Positions 37,377 to 47,317 of a stretch of DNA of 64,000 nucleotides are shown piece by piece. Within the stretch, counting starts at the first letter, position 1, and each line of letters begins with the position of its first letter. Made by a program: the position numbers and the translations under genes. Source of the stretch: Fischerella sp. PCC 9431 (lineage in GTDB: Bacteria > Cyanobacteriota > Cyanobacteriia > Cyanobacteriales > Nostocaceae); NCBI RefSeq assembly GCF_000447295.1, contig NZ_KE650771.1, positions 3,982,282-4,046,281 on the forward strand, written 5' to 3'. The notes under the pieces are model-generated. The model saw only the letters and a list, made by a program, of their open reading frames with translations. It was not told the origin of the DNA and made no database searches.

Positions 37377-37772
37377 CTAAGAACGCAGCTGTGCAAGCAT
37401 TAGCACTGGATTCCAATAAGCACGTGTCGTTTGAATTTTGCCAAAATTGTTAATTTCAAACACTGTTATTCCTGCAAATGTCACTAATTTGTCATTTTTA
37501 GTTATTCCCTCCATAGTCCACTTCACAGCTGCTTCATTACCTGCTATAAAAATATGCTCAGTTGTTGCTTCTAATTTCTTAAATACTGTTTTTAACTGGT
37601 TGATAAATGCAGCAAAATTTTCATGAATTTTTGTAGGTGGTTCTCCAACTGGGTCATAACTTATAGCATCTTCTGCGAAATTTTCAATCCAGCCTTGAGC
37701 ATTCATAGCAGAAATATTGGCAAAATAGTTAGCAATTAAAGTGGCGATCGCTTCTTGGGAAATCGTATTCAT
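37377..37772 (-). CDS. NTF2-like/SnoaL-like domain protein
   Basis: This 131-residue protein has the NTF2 cone fold pattern: helices ISQEAIATLIANYFANISAMNAQGWIENFAEDA, then the turn SYDPVGEPPTKIH, and a curved sheet (TEHIFIAGNEAAVKWTMEGI, FAGITVFEINNFGKIQTTRAYWNP). Members bind small ligands or act as isomerases or hydratases; the specific ligand is unknown here. The start is ATG 37772. It lies between the hypothetical gene and a DUF3598 gene in the same orientation, with 57 bp to the latter, suggesting an operon of three small soluble proteins. Confidence 0.85.
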   Translation of the reverse strand: MNTISQEAIATLIANYFANISAMNAQGWIENFAEDAISYDPVGEPPTKIHENFAAFINQLKTVFKKLEATTEHIFIAGNEAAVKWTMEGITKNDKLVTFAGITVFEINNFGKIQTTRAYWNPVLMLAQLRS

Positions 37773-37829
37773 ATTGGACTATAAAGCTAAAATATTCACT
37801 AAATACAATATTTCTTCGCAAATAAACAT

Positions 37830-38591
37830 TTATCTAGTAGCAATAAATTTTTGTAGTGTAAAATTGCTAAAATCACAACTGTCATAATTGCGAATAGCAC
37901 GTAGTAATAAATTGGAATTAACCTGCCACTCAACTACAGCAAAAAAGTTTTGTGTAAGTAATGTAGTTGGTGGACAAGTGATGGAAATCCCATCACAGAA
38001 ATGTAAGGTTTGAAAACTATCATCTAGCTTTTCTAATTGACTCCAAGAAATTTCCACAGGAGATGACACAATCCAATCAGGTGTGATAGTTTTGGCTGTT
38101 CCTTTCCAATGAGCAACAGATTCTATCAACTTTTTTTTTAACCCAGGAGTTGGTATTGCTGGAAATGAAGTTAAATTTTCGGGAATAACTACGATTTTTT
38201 CTAAATTGCCACTGTTATCATACTGAATTACAACACTAGCGCGTTTATCTTCATAGCTCAAACCTGTCTCAAAAGCCAAATTTGAACCTGATTCAATCTT
38301 TGAAGAACCCCAAGAAAAAGCATTATCTAAAAATAAGGCTCTGGTAATCGGTTTTTGATAAGGACCAAAAGTTTTTGTCTGCTTTGTGCCGTCGGCATAT
38401 GTATAGTGATTTTGGTGATATATTTGATTACCATCGGCACTATTTTTAAAGCTTCTAATACAATGAAAACTCTCTATGATTTGTCCATCAGCAGAGTATC
38501 TTGTCCAAGTGCCATACCAATCTCTATTGACATGATATCGACAAAAATTATCCCAATTTTGTAGTTGTGCTGCTGTGTTGTCTGTACTCAT
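37830..38591 (-). CDS. DUF3598 family protein
   Basis: This 253-residue protein starts NTAAQLQNWDNFCRYHVNRDWYGTWTRY, the typical beginning of the DUF3598 family found in cyanobacteria and plastids. Two lipocalin-like beta-rich halves follow: HQNHYTYADGTKQTKTFGPY and RALFLDNAFSWGS in the first, EISWSQLEKLDDSFQTLHF and CDGISITCPPTTL in the second. Calycin-like folds in cyanobacteria include bilin lyases (CpcS/CpcT), so a ligand-binding role is conceivable but not shown. It is not itself CpcS. Same orientation as the NTF2-like and Lin0512-type neighbours. Confidence 0.82.
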   Translation of the reverse strand: MSTDNTAAQLQNWDNFCRYHVNRDWYGTWTRYSADGQIIESFHCIRSFKNSADGNQIYHQNHYTYADGTKQTKTFGPYQKPITRALFLDNAFSWGSSKIESGSNLAFETGLSYEDKRASVVIQYDNSGNLEKIVVIPENLTSFPAIPTPGLKKKLIESVAHWKGTAKTITPDWIVSSPVEISWSQLEKLDDSFQTLHFCDGISITCPPTTLLTQNFFAVVEWQVNSNLLLRAIRNYDSCDFSNFTLQKFIATR

Positions 38592-38621
38592 GAATTTTGT
38601 TATGAGCGCTTTAGTTACTCA

Positions 38622-38987
38622 TTATTCATTCTCAACTAGGACTGTAACCGCAGCGACAGCTATCAACATTTCGTCATTTTTATCATCGAGTTCAGGGATA
38701 GCTTTTCCTTGGACAACCATTCCCCCAGGTTCAACACTCAAGGATTTACGACCAAAAGGTAGTACTGCTAGTACCTCTTGTTGGCGGACTTGTTCGGGAT
38801 AGGGTACTGCAACTTGCACTTCTACAATCATCTCATTGGGATGGCTCAAGCCTGCTACTTCCCAAACACCAGGTAAAGCATTGTTGGCGATCGCATTTCT
38901 CACAGCTCTAGCTGCTGCTACTGTTGGATCTTGTCCATGCTGATCTATTCCCATTCCCATTTCGATAATTAACCGTTTACGCGCCAT
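38622..38987 (-). CDS. Lin0512 family protein
   Basis: This 121-residue protein starts at ATG 38987 (MARKRLIIEMGMGIDQHGQD); an ATG two codons earlier also exists. The blocks TVAAARAVRNAIANNALPGVW, MIVEVQVAVPYPEQV and LPFGRKSLSVEPGGMVVQGK match the Lin0512 family, a small group of uncharacterised proteins related in pattern to purine-pathway DUFs. No signal peptide. The conserved acidic and histidine residues near the start (D-Q-H-G-Q-D) could bind metal (inference). It is the first of four consecutive minus-strand genes. Confidence 0.82.
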   Translation of the reverse strand: MARKRLIIEMGMGIDQHGQDPTVAAARAVRNAIANNALPGVWEVAGLSHPNEMIVEVQVAVPYPEQVRQQEVLAVLPFGRKSLSVEPGGMVVQGKAIPELDDKNDEMLIAVAAVTVLVENE

Positions 38988-39365
38988 AGTCATACGATTT
39001 TAGATTTTGGATTGTGAAAGATTGACATGACCCATCTGCCATCTCTCCATTTATAAGTCATACTTATGAAATATATTTACTATTGTTTTGTCAACCGATG
39101 TTGACTATTTGTAACAATTAGCTTTACATTTATATACATAAGTTAATTTTTATTAATTCTCTTATCTCCTCTCGACATTTGGATTCCTCATGGTTACCTC
39201 GGTGTTTCGCATCGGGGTTTTTTGTTTTGGTGTTATTTGTCATTGGTCATTTGTAATTTGTCATTCGTTTTTCTCCGCGTCTTTGCGTCTTTGCGTCCCC
39301 GCGTCCCCAATTCCCAATCCCCGATCCCCAATCCCCGATCCCCAATCCCCATTCCCTGTTAACAT

Positions 39366-40985
39366 CTATCTTTTCAAAAATCGTTGACGCAGACGAAAAA
39401 CAAAAATATTGACTTCTGGTAATTTCATCCAAGCAGCGATCGCACCAAAAACACCCAAACCAACTAAGCCAGAGATCGCTAATTGTACTAACTGAATCAA
39501 CAAACCATCTACACCTAAAAATTGCTGTAAAACTTGAAGAGTCCCAAAACTAGCTACACCAGCGACAATGCTACCAGCAGTCAAACCGAAAATTGGTAAA
39601 CACCATTCTCTTAAAGGTAAGCCATTCAATCTCCGGTTAAGCAAGAAAAACAGCATCAACACAGAACTGCAATTTACTCCCACAGTTGCCAATACTAAAC
39701 CAGCAGCACCAAAAGATTTAATTAAAAGAAAATCTAACAAAGCATTCAGAAAAATATTTATCATGCTGATCCGAAAGGGTGTTGCACCGTCGCCCAAAGC
39801 ATAAAACACCCGTACTAGGACATCACGCGCCAAATAGACGAACATCCCGATCCCATTAGCAATTAGCAAAGAAGCTACCAGTTGTGAATCTGTACCTTTA
39901 AAAGCACCGCGTTCGTACACGACTCGCACAATTGGCACAGCTAAAGTGATCATTAATGCGCCTAAAGGCAGCATCGTAAAAGCAGAAAGTAACAGTCCTT
40001 GACGAATACGTAATTTTAGCTCATCCCAATGTTCAGGAGCAGCAAGTCGGGCAAACATCGGTAACAGAGGAACCAAAATCACATTAGAAATAATTCCCAA
40101 AGGTGTCTGTACAAGTAACCCAGCGTTAGACAAAGCAGCAGCAACCCCTGTAAAAGGAATCAAAGAAGCAAAAAATAAATCTGTATACAGGTTAATTTGC
40201 AGCATTCCTGACGAGAAAGTTGCTGGTAGCATGATTCTCATCACATCACTGACTCCAGGCTGATGAAAATCAAAGCGCAACCGGAATTTACCCATACCCG
40301 CTTTGGCTTGGGCGATAACTTGTACTATCCACTGCAAAAACGCACCTACCAAAACACTCCCTGCTAACACCATTCCACCTAACATGGCGTATTCAGGTGT
40401 GCTAATTTTACTACCAAGTTGCCAAGCAAGGACACCGAGTCCAACCACAACCGTAACGCTAGAAAATAAAGGACTAATTGAAGGTAGCCAATATTGATTA
40501 GCAGCATTGAGAACACCAAAACCGATACCTATCAGACCAGCTAAGACAGCCATTGGTGCCATAATTTGCAGTTGATTAATGGCGATCGCTCTGACTAATT
40601 CTTTTCCTGGTACTTTTAAACCAGGTGCAAATAGGTCTATGACAGTAGGTGCGAAAATCACCAACAAAATTGATGCGATTAACAGCACTCCACCCACTAG
40701 GGTTGTAATAGTTTCTACTAAAGGAGCTGCTTCTTCTTTCTTACGTTTAGCCAAAACACTGACAACAGCACTGTAAAAAGGCCCGTTAATTCCCCCTAAC
40801 AAAATCAGCAGAAAACCAGGAATCGTATAGGCATAATTAAAAGCATCAGCCGCAGGCCCTAAACCAAAAGCGGCAGCAATCACTTGCTGCCGGACTAACC
40901 CAAATACTTTACTAATTAAAGTAGCGGCGGCAATAATACCAGCAATTCCAGCAAGGGAACGAGAAACTTTTTGTTCTTCTGTCAC
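39366..40985 (-). CDS. murJ: Lipid II flippase MurJ (MviN)
   Basis: This 539-residue polytopic membrane protein has about 14 hydrophobic helices. The MurJ signature blocks are AAATLISKVFGLVRQQVIAAAFG, the pore-lining region with AYTIPGFLLILLGGINGPFYSAVV, and FYALGDGATPFRISMI. It moves undecaprenyl-linked peptidoglycan precursor across the cytoplasmic membrane. Start GTG 40985. It lies in a cell-wall neighbourhood together with the LCP protein and, further on, a penicillin-binding protein. A low-complexity tract with GATCCCCAATCCCC follows its stop. Full length. Confidence 0.94.
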   Translation of the reverse strand: MTEEQKVSRSLAGIAGIIAAATLISKVFGLVRQQVIAAAFGLGPAADAFNYAYTIPGFLLILLGGINGPFYSAVVSVLAKRKKEEAAPLVETITTLVGGVLLIASILLVIFAPTVIDLFAPGLKVPGKELVRAIAINQLQIMAPMAVLAGLIGIGFGVLNAANQYWLPSISPLFSSVTVVVGLGVLAWQLGSKISTPEYAMLGGMVLAGSVLVGAFLQWIVQVIAQAKAGMGKFRLRFDFHQPGVSDVMRIMLPATFSSGMLQINLYTDLFFASLIPFTGVAAALSNAGLLVQTPLGIISNVILVPLLPMFARLAAPEHWDELKLRIRQGLLLSAFTMLPLGALMITLAVPIVRVVYERGAFKGTDSQLVASLLIANGIGMFVYLARDVLVRVFYALGDGATPFRISMINIFLNALLDFLLIKSFGAAGLVLATVGVNCSSVLMLFFLLNRRLNGLPLREWCLPIFGLTAGSIVAGVASFGTLQVLQQFLGVDGLLIQLVQLAISGLVGLGVFGAIAAWMKLPEVNIFVFRLRQRFLKR

Positions 40986-41161
40986 ACCCAGTACCCGACA
41001 ATTTTACAGATAGCCTTATCCTTGAACATTTAACCGGAAATCTGGTTGTTTGTCAGGGTCATTTTGAAAAAATAGTCATTTATTTCTTTATTGAAACAAA
41101 ATAGTGGTTATTTGCTAGATACAGTCACAAATAACCACTAACTAACGACTATGAATTCTAA

Positions 41162-41260
41162 TTAACGAGCGATCGCTGGTTTGGCATCTAGCATGATCCA
41201 TAAAAAAGCAAGAGCCAAAATCAACATCAACCCTAAAAAGCGTAGCAAACAATTTTTCAT
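41162..41260 (-). CDS. Small membrane or exported peptide, 32 residues
   Basis: ATG 41260 with AGGAC about 8 bases upstream opens a 32-codon frame. The peptide begins MKNCLLRFLGLMLILALAFL and ends WIMLDAKPAIAR. It is one hydrophobic helix flanked by basic residues with an AxA-like end, typical of tiny thylakoid or membrane peptides. It lies alone in the 345-bp gap between murJ and the LCP gene. The end of the reading frame carries a HIP1 site (GCGATCGC). Supported by composition and ribosome site only. Confidence 0.4.
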   Translation of the reverse strand: MKNCLLRFLGLMLILALAFLWIMLDAKPAIAR

Positions 41261-41330
41261 AAAATTGTCCTTTGTCCTATGTCACTAGTCATCTGTTTTT
41301 TACTAATGACAAATGACCAATGACCAATGA

Positions 41331-42770
41331 CTACTTCCAATCTTTCCCAACTCTAATAGTGAGATCAGATTCTAAGTCACCTGTTGCTGACACTTCAATT
41401 GTTCCCAAACCCAAGATTTTTTGCAGTCGTTCTGCGGCTTGGCGATTACCTTTTTGGGCAATAATTTTAGTTTCACTATGCCCGTCGGGCCAATCTGAGA
41501 TAGCATAAACTTTTTTAAAGCCTTTGCTTTTGAGAGAATTGATTGCTTTGCCAGTTAGTTGGGGTTGATTGGAAGCATTTTGAATAGCAATTTTGAGGTT
41601 AGGTAGCGATCGCGTATCTGGTTTCAGACCACCTATATTGACTCCAGTATAATTATTGAGCAAGTCAACTTTTCCAGTTAGATTCAACCAATAACTATCA
41701 GGATCTGCACTTAAACGACTGAAAACACCTGGTAGCAAGGTCATCTGAAAATTATCCCGCTCCATGTTCAAAGAGAAGTTGACTAGTGCCATCATCTCTT
41801 CAACTTTCAGGTTGGTGTCAAAGTACTTACGCATAATGTGAACTAACTGTGGCAATCTAGGTAAAACCGTCGGACTAAACAAGCGTTCGCGTAAACCCAT
41901 CAGCAATGCTTGCTGTCGCTGGATTCTGTTGAGATCCCCCAGATTACTATCGCGGTAACGTACAAACTGTTCAGCCTGTTCACCGTTGAGAGTTTGCCAG
42001 CCACTGACTAAATTAATCGAAAACTTAGCAGCAGAGTCCTTGTATTGCATGGGTTTGGGAACAAACACCTCTACTCCACCCAACTGATCCACCAACTGTC
42101 GTAGTCCACTAGTAGACATACGAATGTAGCGATCAATTGGTGCATTACTCAGAGTACGACTCACAACCCGTGCCGCCAACACCGGGCCCCCTTGGGCGTT
42201 GGCTTGGGATACTTTAGTCAATCCCTTTGATTCTGGGATCGCAATCATAGTATCTCTAGGAATTGACAACACCCGTATGGTATTATTTTCTGGGTTTAGT
42301 CTCACCAGCAACATCGTATCGCTGCTCCCAGCGTAGCTTTCTGGTGAACCATCAACGCTACCCCGGACTGGTTCGATGCCCATGATCAAAATATTCATGG
42401 GGCGTGTGAGCTTGTATTGAGAAATGTTGCTCCAAATTTCCCCTGGTAATGGTGTTTTTTCTACGTCTGGTCCGCCCATCCCTAACTCTTCATCCGTTCG
42501 ATCTATATCGCTCCAGAGCGGAGTCCAAAGCGCTAAAGTCGATACCAATAACCCTGAAAGTGTGATTCCTACAACAATTGTCAAAAACCAAAATAGCCAC
42601 CGAGGCATTGCCAAGCCCAACCTCTGATAAAGTTGGCTGGGTATGGAACCGACAGATTCTACAAACTCAGATGAGATATTCGTTTTTTGCTGTGGGTTTG
42701 CCTCGTCTGTTGATTTTTGTGCTTGTTGAGATTTACCCTGATTTTTGATCTGTGCTACTTGTTTAACCAC
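41331..42770 (-). CDS. LCP (LytR-CpsA-Psr) family protein
   Basis: This 479-residue protein has a charged cytoplasmic N-tail, a single TM helix (about 60-82, LFWFLTIVVGITLSGLLVSTLAL), and the LCP catalytic domain with MNILIMGIEPV, SDTMLLVRLNPENNTIRVLSIPRDT, GGVEVFVPKPM and RYRDSNLGDLNRIQRQQ. A C-terminal LytR_C domain follows (residues about 385-479). LCP enzymes transfer polymers from undecaprenyl carriers to peptidoglycan or proteins on the outer face of the membrane. Start GTG 42770. It is divergent from the GDP-mannose gene 118 bp away, consistent with glycopolymer assembly. Confidence 0.93.
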   Translation of the reverse strand: MVKQVAQIKNQGKSQQAQKSTDEANPQQKTNISSEFVESVGSIPSQLYQRLGLAMPRWLFWFLTIVVGITLSGLLVSTLALWTPLWSDIDRTDEELGMGGPDVEKTPLPGEIWSNISQYKLTRPMNILIMGIEPVRGSVDGSPESYAGSSDTMLLVRLNPENNTIRVLSIPRDTMIAIPESKGLTKVSQANAQGGPVLAARVVSRTLSNAPIDRYIRMSTSGLRQLVDQLGGVEVFVPKPMQYKDSAAKFSINLVSGWQTLNGEQAEQFVRYRDSNLGDLNRIQRQQALLMGLRERLFSPTVLPRLPQLVHIMRKYFDTNLKVEEMMALVNFSLNMERDNFQMTLLPGVFSRLSADPDSYWLNLTGKVDLLNNYTGVNIGGLKPDTRSLPNLKIAIQNASNQPQLTGKAINSLKSKGFKKVYAISDWPDGHSETKIIAQKGNRQAAERLQKILGLGTIEVSATGDLESDLTIRVGKDWK

Positions 42771-42888
42771 AAACTATCTCCCCACTCATCCACTCCCTAA
42801 ACCTAATGTTAATCGAAGCAACAAATCTTGCCAGTGACGAACACCACAGTACACTTAGTAGTGTTCTTAAGTAAGTTTCTATGACAAC

Positions 42889-43953
42889 ATGACTCAAGCA
42901 TTGTTCCCTGTAATTCTTGCTGGTGGTAAAGGTGAGCGTTTTTGGCCTCTCAGTCGCCAAAATCGACCCAAACAATTTTTAAACCTAGACGGTAGCCCTA
43001 GAAGTCTCCTACAAGCAACGGCTGATCGACTGCTACCACTAGCAGGCGGTTGGGATCGCTTATTGGTCATTACTTCTAGTCAAATAGCTCAAGGAGTTAA
43101 AGAACAACTACCCGAACTGCCATCGCATAACTTGCTAGTCGAATCTCAGGGAAGGGACACAGCCGCCGCAGTCGCTTGGACAAGCTTGGAAATCAAAAAG
43201 CGTTACGGAGATGACGCTATTATCGGCTTTTTTCCTGCTGATCACTGGATTGCTAACCAAGAATCTTTTGCAAGCACAATAAATGCAGCAATTGAACTAG
43301 CAGCAAACACAGCAGCAATTGTCACACTGGGGATCAAGCCTACCTTTCCATCAACTGGCTACGGCTACATAGAACAAGGCGAACAGATTGGTTGCTTTAA
43401 TGACTTGCCAGCTTATCATGTCAACCGCTTTACTGAAAAGCCTGACCGTCAAACGGCAGAAAATTTTCTAGATACGGGACGTTTTAGCTGGAATAGTGGG
43501 ATGTTTATTTTTCGGGCGGGTGTTGTTCTCAAGGAACTACATATCCACGCTCCAGAAATTATTGAACCGTTGATACAGCACGGTCCTGATATCTATCCCC
43601 AGTTACCTAAGAAGAGTATAGACTATGCTCTCATGGAAAAAACGAATTTGACACATGTCTTACCAGTGGATTTTGGCTGGGATGATTTAGGTGATTGGAA
43701 TGCGATCGAACGTTTATTAAAAAAAGAAGATAACCCAAATGTAGAACTAGCAACTCACGTGGGGTTAGATACACAGGGTGCTATTGTTTATGCTAGCAAT
43801 ACTGATGATGTCATAGTCACGATTGGTCTAGAAGATGTGGTAATTGTACGCGATCGCAATGTGACTCTTGTGGTCAAAAAAGACCGTACTCAAGAAATTA
43901 AGCAAATCCTCAAAACTTTGCAAAGCGATCCCCGATTTACAGAATTGTTGTAA
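42889..43953 (+). CDS. manC: Mannose-1-phosphate guanylyltransferase
   Basis: This 354-residue nucleotidyltransferase makes GDP-mannose from mannose 1-phosphate and GTP. Its signature is PVILAGGKGERFWPLSRQNRPKQFL (pyrophosphorylase loop), with FFPADHWI for the metal-binding region and FTEKPD with RFSWNSGMFIFRA for sugar binding. The phosphomannose isomerase domain present in bifunctional ManC enzymes is absent, so this is the single-function form. GDP-mannose feeds exopolysaccharide and glycoprotein synthesis. Divergent from the LCP gene; likely shared control region between them (inference). Confidence 0.95.
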   Translation: MTQALFPVILAGGKGERFWPLSRQNRPKQFLNLDGSPRSLLQATADRLLPLAGGWDRLLVITSSQIAQGVKEQLPELPSHNLLVESQGRDTAAAVAWTSLEIKKRYGDDAIIGFFPADHWIANQESFASTINAAIELAANTAAIVTLGIKPTFPSTGYGYIEQGEQIGCFNDLPAYHVNRFTEKPDRQTAENFLDTGRFSWNSGMFIFRAGVVLKELHIHAPEIIEPLIQHGPDIYPQLPKKSIDYALMEKTNLTHVLPVDFGWDDLGDWNAIERLLKKEDNPNVELATHVGLDTQGAIVYASNTDDVIVTIGLEDVVIVRDRNVTLVVKKDRTQEIKQILKTLQSDPRFTELL

Positions 43954-43954
43954 T

Positions 43955-44112
43955 GGGGATCGGGGATAAGGGATCGGGGAAAGGGGATCGGACATTGGGA
44001 AGAGACTAGTTCAATAATTCTCCCTTGCCCTCCTTGCCCTCCTTGTCCCCGTTTCCCGTTTCCCGTTTCCCAATCCCCTGTCCCCTTTCCCCGATCCCCA
44101 ATCCCTGATCCC
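43955..44112. repeat. Low-complexity convergent spacer
   Basis: GGGGATCGGGGATAAGGGATCGG and related runs are followed by CCTTGCCCTCCTTGTCCCC and GTTTCCCGTTTCCC runs. Complementary runs on both sides could fold into an RNA hairpin between the convergent manC and aminopeptidase genes. The same sequence family appears inside rsmB. Confidence 0.65.
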
Positions 44113-46707
44113 CTACTTCGCCTTTGCTTCTAAATTTTCCAGACGGCTTCTGAGTTCTTGGTTTTGTTGTTTGAGTTGATCGAGTTCCTCGCGTAGTTGT
44201 TTAACTGCGCTGTCTGTACCAATACTTTTTTGCACTTTGGCAATTTCTTCTTCAGCATAGCGGCGTACCCGTCCGTCTGCTGTTTGCTCGCCCAGAGATT
44301 GCAAGATACTGATGGCTTTGGAAGTTTCCATATTTCCCAAGGCTGTCAACACTGCTACTTGAGTTAAAAAGAATCTTTCTTTAGCAAGTTCTGCCAAATG
44401 GTCTAAGATTCGTTCTACATTAGCAGGAGTTTGACCGACAGAAACCGTACCTAATGCGCGAATTGCTGCCAAACGCAAAGGCTGGGGGACACCAGCTTTA
44501 GTGTATTCCAAAATGAGATTTAAGGCTGCTTCGGAAGTTTTGAGCTTGGCTAAACCAGCGATCGCTCCACTGCGTACCACTTCATTCCAACCAGCTTTTT
44601 CTTCTAAAACTGTTTTTAGCAGTTTCAAAACTTTTTCTTCTTTGGGTTTTTCTTCCAAACTAGCAGCTGCAATTGTTCCAACGGCGCGGGCTGCGGCTGC
44701 TTCTACATAGTAGCTAGCATCTCCATCCTCAACTACTTCTTTGATAGCCTTATAACTGGCGTGGGTTTTGATTGTTGCGAGTGCTTCTACTACAGCTTTA
44801 CGTACGTATGAATTTTCATCTTTTAACCCTAGCACTAAAGCATCAAAAGCTTGGTCTAATTTGATTTCTGCTAATTGAGCAGCTACTTCTACGCGCACAC
44901 CCCAAAAAGGATCTTTTTGCAGTGCTGTTTCTAGTGCTTTGAGAACTTCTAATCCTCCTTTTTTCGCCAAGGCTTCAGCTGCGTAAATCCGTGAAGTTGG
45001 ATGGGGATCAAATTCTAACTGTGCTTTTAATTCTGGTACCGGGTACTCCAAGGAAACTGTTTTTAAGAAATTATTACCAACATCAAAGCTGACAAACAAG
45101 GGTTTCTCTGGCAGTGGGAAATAGAAAGTTTGTTCGCGTTCGTGAACCCTGACCTTGAAAATTTTCAACTCAGCAGGCGCACCATTTTGGGAATACCCAA
45201 AACCAATGGGAACTTTCAAGTCAAATAAATTACTATTGCTAGCATTATTATCTGAGGCTGCTTGAGTTTGAGTTACCGTGATTTTAGCTAATTTAGCATC
45301 ACCATCCCAGGAGTAAGCTACTTTAAAATCAGGATGTCCGCCACGGTAAACATACTGGTCAAACAAGAATAAAAGATTACGTCCACTTGCCTTTTCGATC
45401 GCCCGCAATAAATCTATTGTTTCTACGGTTTTATGAGCATTATCCTGGACAAATCTCTGCATCGCTTGCCAAAACATTTCGTCGCCCAATTCTGTACGAA
45501 TCATGTGATAAACACAAGACCCTTTTTCATAGATGTGGCGATCATACAGTTCGATGGCCTCTCGGTAAACGTGTGTCACCATTGGGCGGCGATAGCGCCC
45601 ACTATCTTCTGCTAAATAGCTGCGGGCTTCTCCTAAACGGTAATAGGCTGCTTCATCTGCACCATACTCATGCTCTGTCCACATTACCTCAGAGTAAGAA
45701 GCCATACCCTCTTTTACCCAAGCATGAGACCAGTGCTTGATGACAACTAAGTCACCAAACCATTGATGCGCCAGTTCGTGGACTACTAAACTTTCTGTGT
45801 TGCGGTTATCTAAGGCCGCCTTCGCATCCAGCAAACATCTATCTGTTAGTAGTGTGGTGGAAGTATTTTCCATTCCACCAAAGATGAAATCATCAACGCA
45901 GACTTGAGCATATTTGGGGTAGGCGTAAGCATAGCCATATTTTTCGCTTAAAAACTCCATCATGCGCGGAGTTTTGCCCATACTTCTTTTAGCATCTGCT
46001 TCTCGTCCTTTTTCGACGTAATAGGTGACAGGTTTCCCATTCCACTCATCGCGAATTTCTGCAAAATCACCTACAGCTAATGTCATTAAATAGGTGGGAT
46101 GGATTTGCTGTTGCAACCAGTGGTATACTTTATCATCGCCATTTTCTTCTGTAGCAATGAGTTCACCGTTGGAAATGGCAATTAGGGGTTTGGGAACCCG
46201 GACACGAATTTCGGAAGTAGACAATTGTCCTGGGTAGTCAAAGCAAGGAAACCAGAAGCGTGAATCTTCATCTTCGCCCTGTGTCCAAACTTGGGTGGGT
46301 TTGTGAGGATAATGTTTTTCTGGTTGGATGAAGTAGATTCCTCGTTGAGGCTTTTGGACAGAATAGGCGATCGCGATCGCAATGCGTTTATTAGCTATAG
46401 TTGGTGAATCTAATTTAACCGACAATTTTTGACCGTCGTAATCAAACTTTTGGCTAACTTTATCCACCAAGACTGATTCAATGTTCAAATTAACAGCATC
46501 TAATATTAAACGGTCAATACCATTACGGATAGGCAATAAAGTAATATTGCACTGACCTTGAAGCCTCTGGTTAGAAATATCTAAATCGAGATCTAGAAAA
46601 ATATGTTCAACCTGTCCAGGACGATCAGGGTTATAGTGTGGTTTTGCCCCTGGTAACTCAAAAGATTTGTAGTGGTGATTTTCTGTATCAAAAAAATAAT
46701 AAGACAT
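44113..46707 (-). CDS. M1-family zinc aminopeptidase with C-terminal HEAT repeats
   Basis: The protein has 864 residues. The M1 part covers about 1-560: the GGMEN exopeptidase motif is at 277-281, the zinc site HELAH at 310-314, with the third ligand Glu333 after an 18-residue spacer. HEAT-type repeats follow (about 570-830, for example AFDALVLGLKDENSYVRKAVVEALATI), then a coiled coil at the end (LREELDQLKQQNQELRSRLENLEAK). The combination of M1 and HEAT/coiled coil suggests interaction with large partners. It removes N-terminal residues from peptides. No signal peptide, so it is probably cytosolic. Confidence 0.93.
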   Translation of the reverse strand: MSYYFFDTENHHYKSFELPGAKPHYNPDRPGQVEHIFLDLDLDISNQRLQGQCNITLLPIRNGIDRLILDAVNLNIESVLVDKVSQKFDYDGQKLSVKLDSPTIANKRIAIAIAYSVQKPQRGIYFIQPEKHYPHKPTQVWTQGEDEDSRFWFPCFDYPGQLSTSEIRVRVPKPLIAISNGELIATEENGDDKVYHWLQQQIHPTYLMTLAVGDFAEIRDEWNGKPVTYYVEKGREADAKRSMGKTPRMMEFLSEKYGYAYAYPKYAQVCVDDFIFGGMENTSTTLLTDRCLLDAKAALDNRNTESLVVHELAHQWFGDLVVIKHWSHAWVKEGMASYSEVMWTEHEYGADEAAYYRLGEARSYLAEDSGRYRRPMVTHVYREAIELYDRHIYEKGSCVYHMIRTELGDEMFWQAMQRFVQDNAHKTVETIDLLRAIEKASGRNLLFLFDQYVYRGGHPDFKVAYSWDGDAKLAKITVTQTQAASDNNASNSNLFDLKVPIGFGYSQNGAPAELKIFKVRVHEREQTFYFPLPEKPLFVSFDVGNNFLKTVSLEYPVPELKAQLEFDPHPTSRIYAAEALAKKGGLEVLKALETALQKDPFWGVRVEVAAQLAEIKLDQAFDALVLGLKDENSYVRKAVVEALATIKTHASYKAIKEVVEDGDASYYVEAAAARAVGTIAAASLEEKPKEEKVLKLLKTVLEEKAGWNEVVRSGAIAGLAKLKTSEAALNLILEYTKAGVPQPLRLAAIRALGTVSVGQTPANVERILDHLAELAKERFFLTQVAVLTALGNMETSKAISILQSLGEQTADGRVRRYAEEEIAKVQKSIGTDSAVKQLREELDQLKQQNQELRSRLENLEAKAK

Positions 46708-47317
46708 TGATGCCTACTGACCTTTTAATCCTGATAACTTTTTAAGGGATTTAGTTAACAAAAAAGAAAAATTTGCCACATAGTACACTTTACCCAAATC
46801 GACTCTTATTGCTCTTGAGTCTCATTTAGCTAAAAGTGTCCTATGCTCTATGTGATTTTCATTGAGTAAAAATACTCTAATACTATTTACATAGCTTTAG
46901 GATAGCTTGTTACTATATGTTAATATTAATTTTTTTCGATGAAGAATAGAAAAATTCTCAAAAATCATCTTCATAATTGGGTGTGAAATACAGTTTTTTA
47001 TCAAATCAAAGTAGTTATTTTTACGAATTAAACTAGTAAATACAAGTAAACAAGGTAGATAAAAACAAATAATAAGTGCCTTACATAAAATCTTTAAAAA
47101 TATAATAGTAGAATATAAAGTACTTAAAATCAAAACTTAATGTTTAGATTTCGTGATAAATTGGCAACCGCAGTTGTTGCAGAAAATCAGAGGGTTAAGA
47201 TGAAAGAATTATTGGTCCTGTGTCTTTTTTGCACTGAGTGTAGAAGTAGAAATTAATTTAAAATAATTTAATTTTTTTGACAGCCTAATAATTTTATATC
47301 AGATAACCGAAATCACA
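46708..47317. other. A/T-rich spacer without genes
   Basis: About 610 bp lie between the divergent aminopeptidase and rsmB genes. Several A/T tracts are present, but no convincing palindrome, promoter pair or coding frame was found. Frames open for 60-78 codons here have no ribosome site and resemble random A/T-rich DNA. Confidence 0.45.

Noticed and set aside
46897-47133. 78-codon frame in the aminopeptidase-rsmB spacer
   Set aside because: Very A/T-rich, hydrophobic by composition only, no ribosome site.
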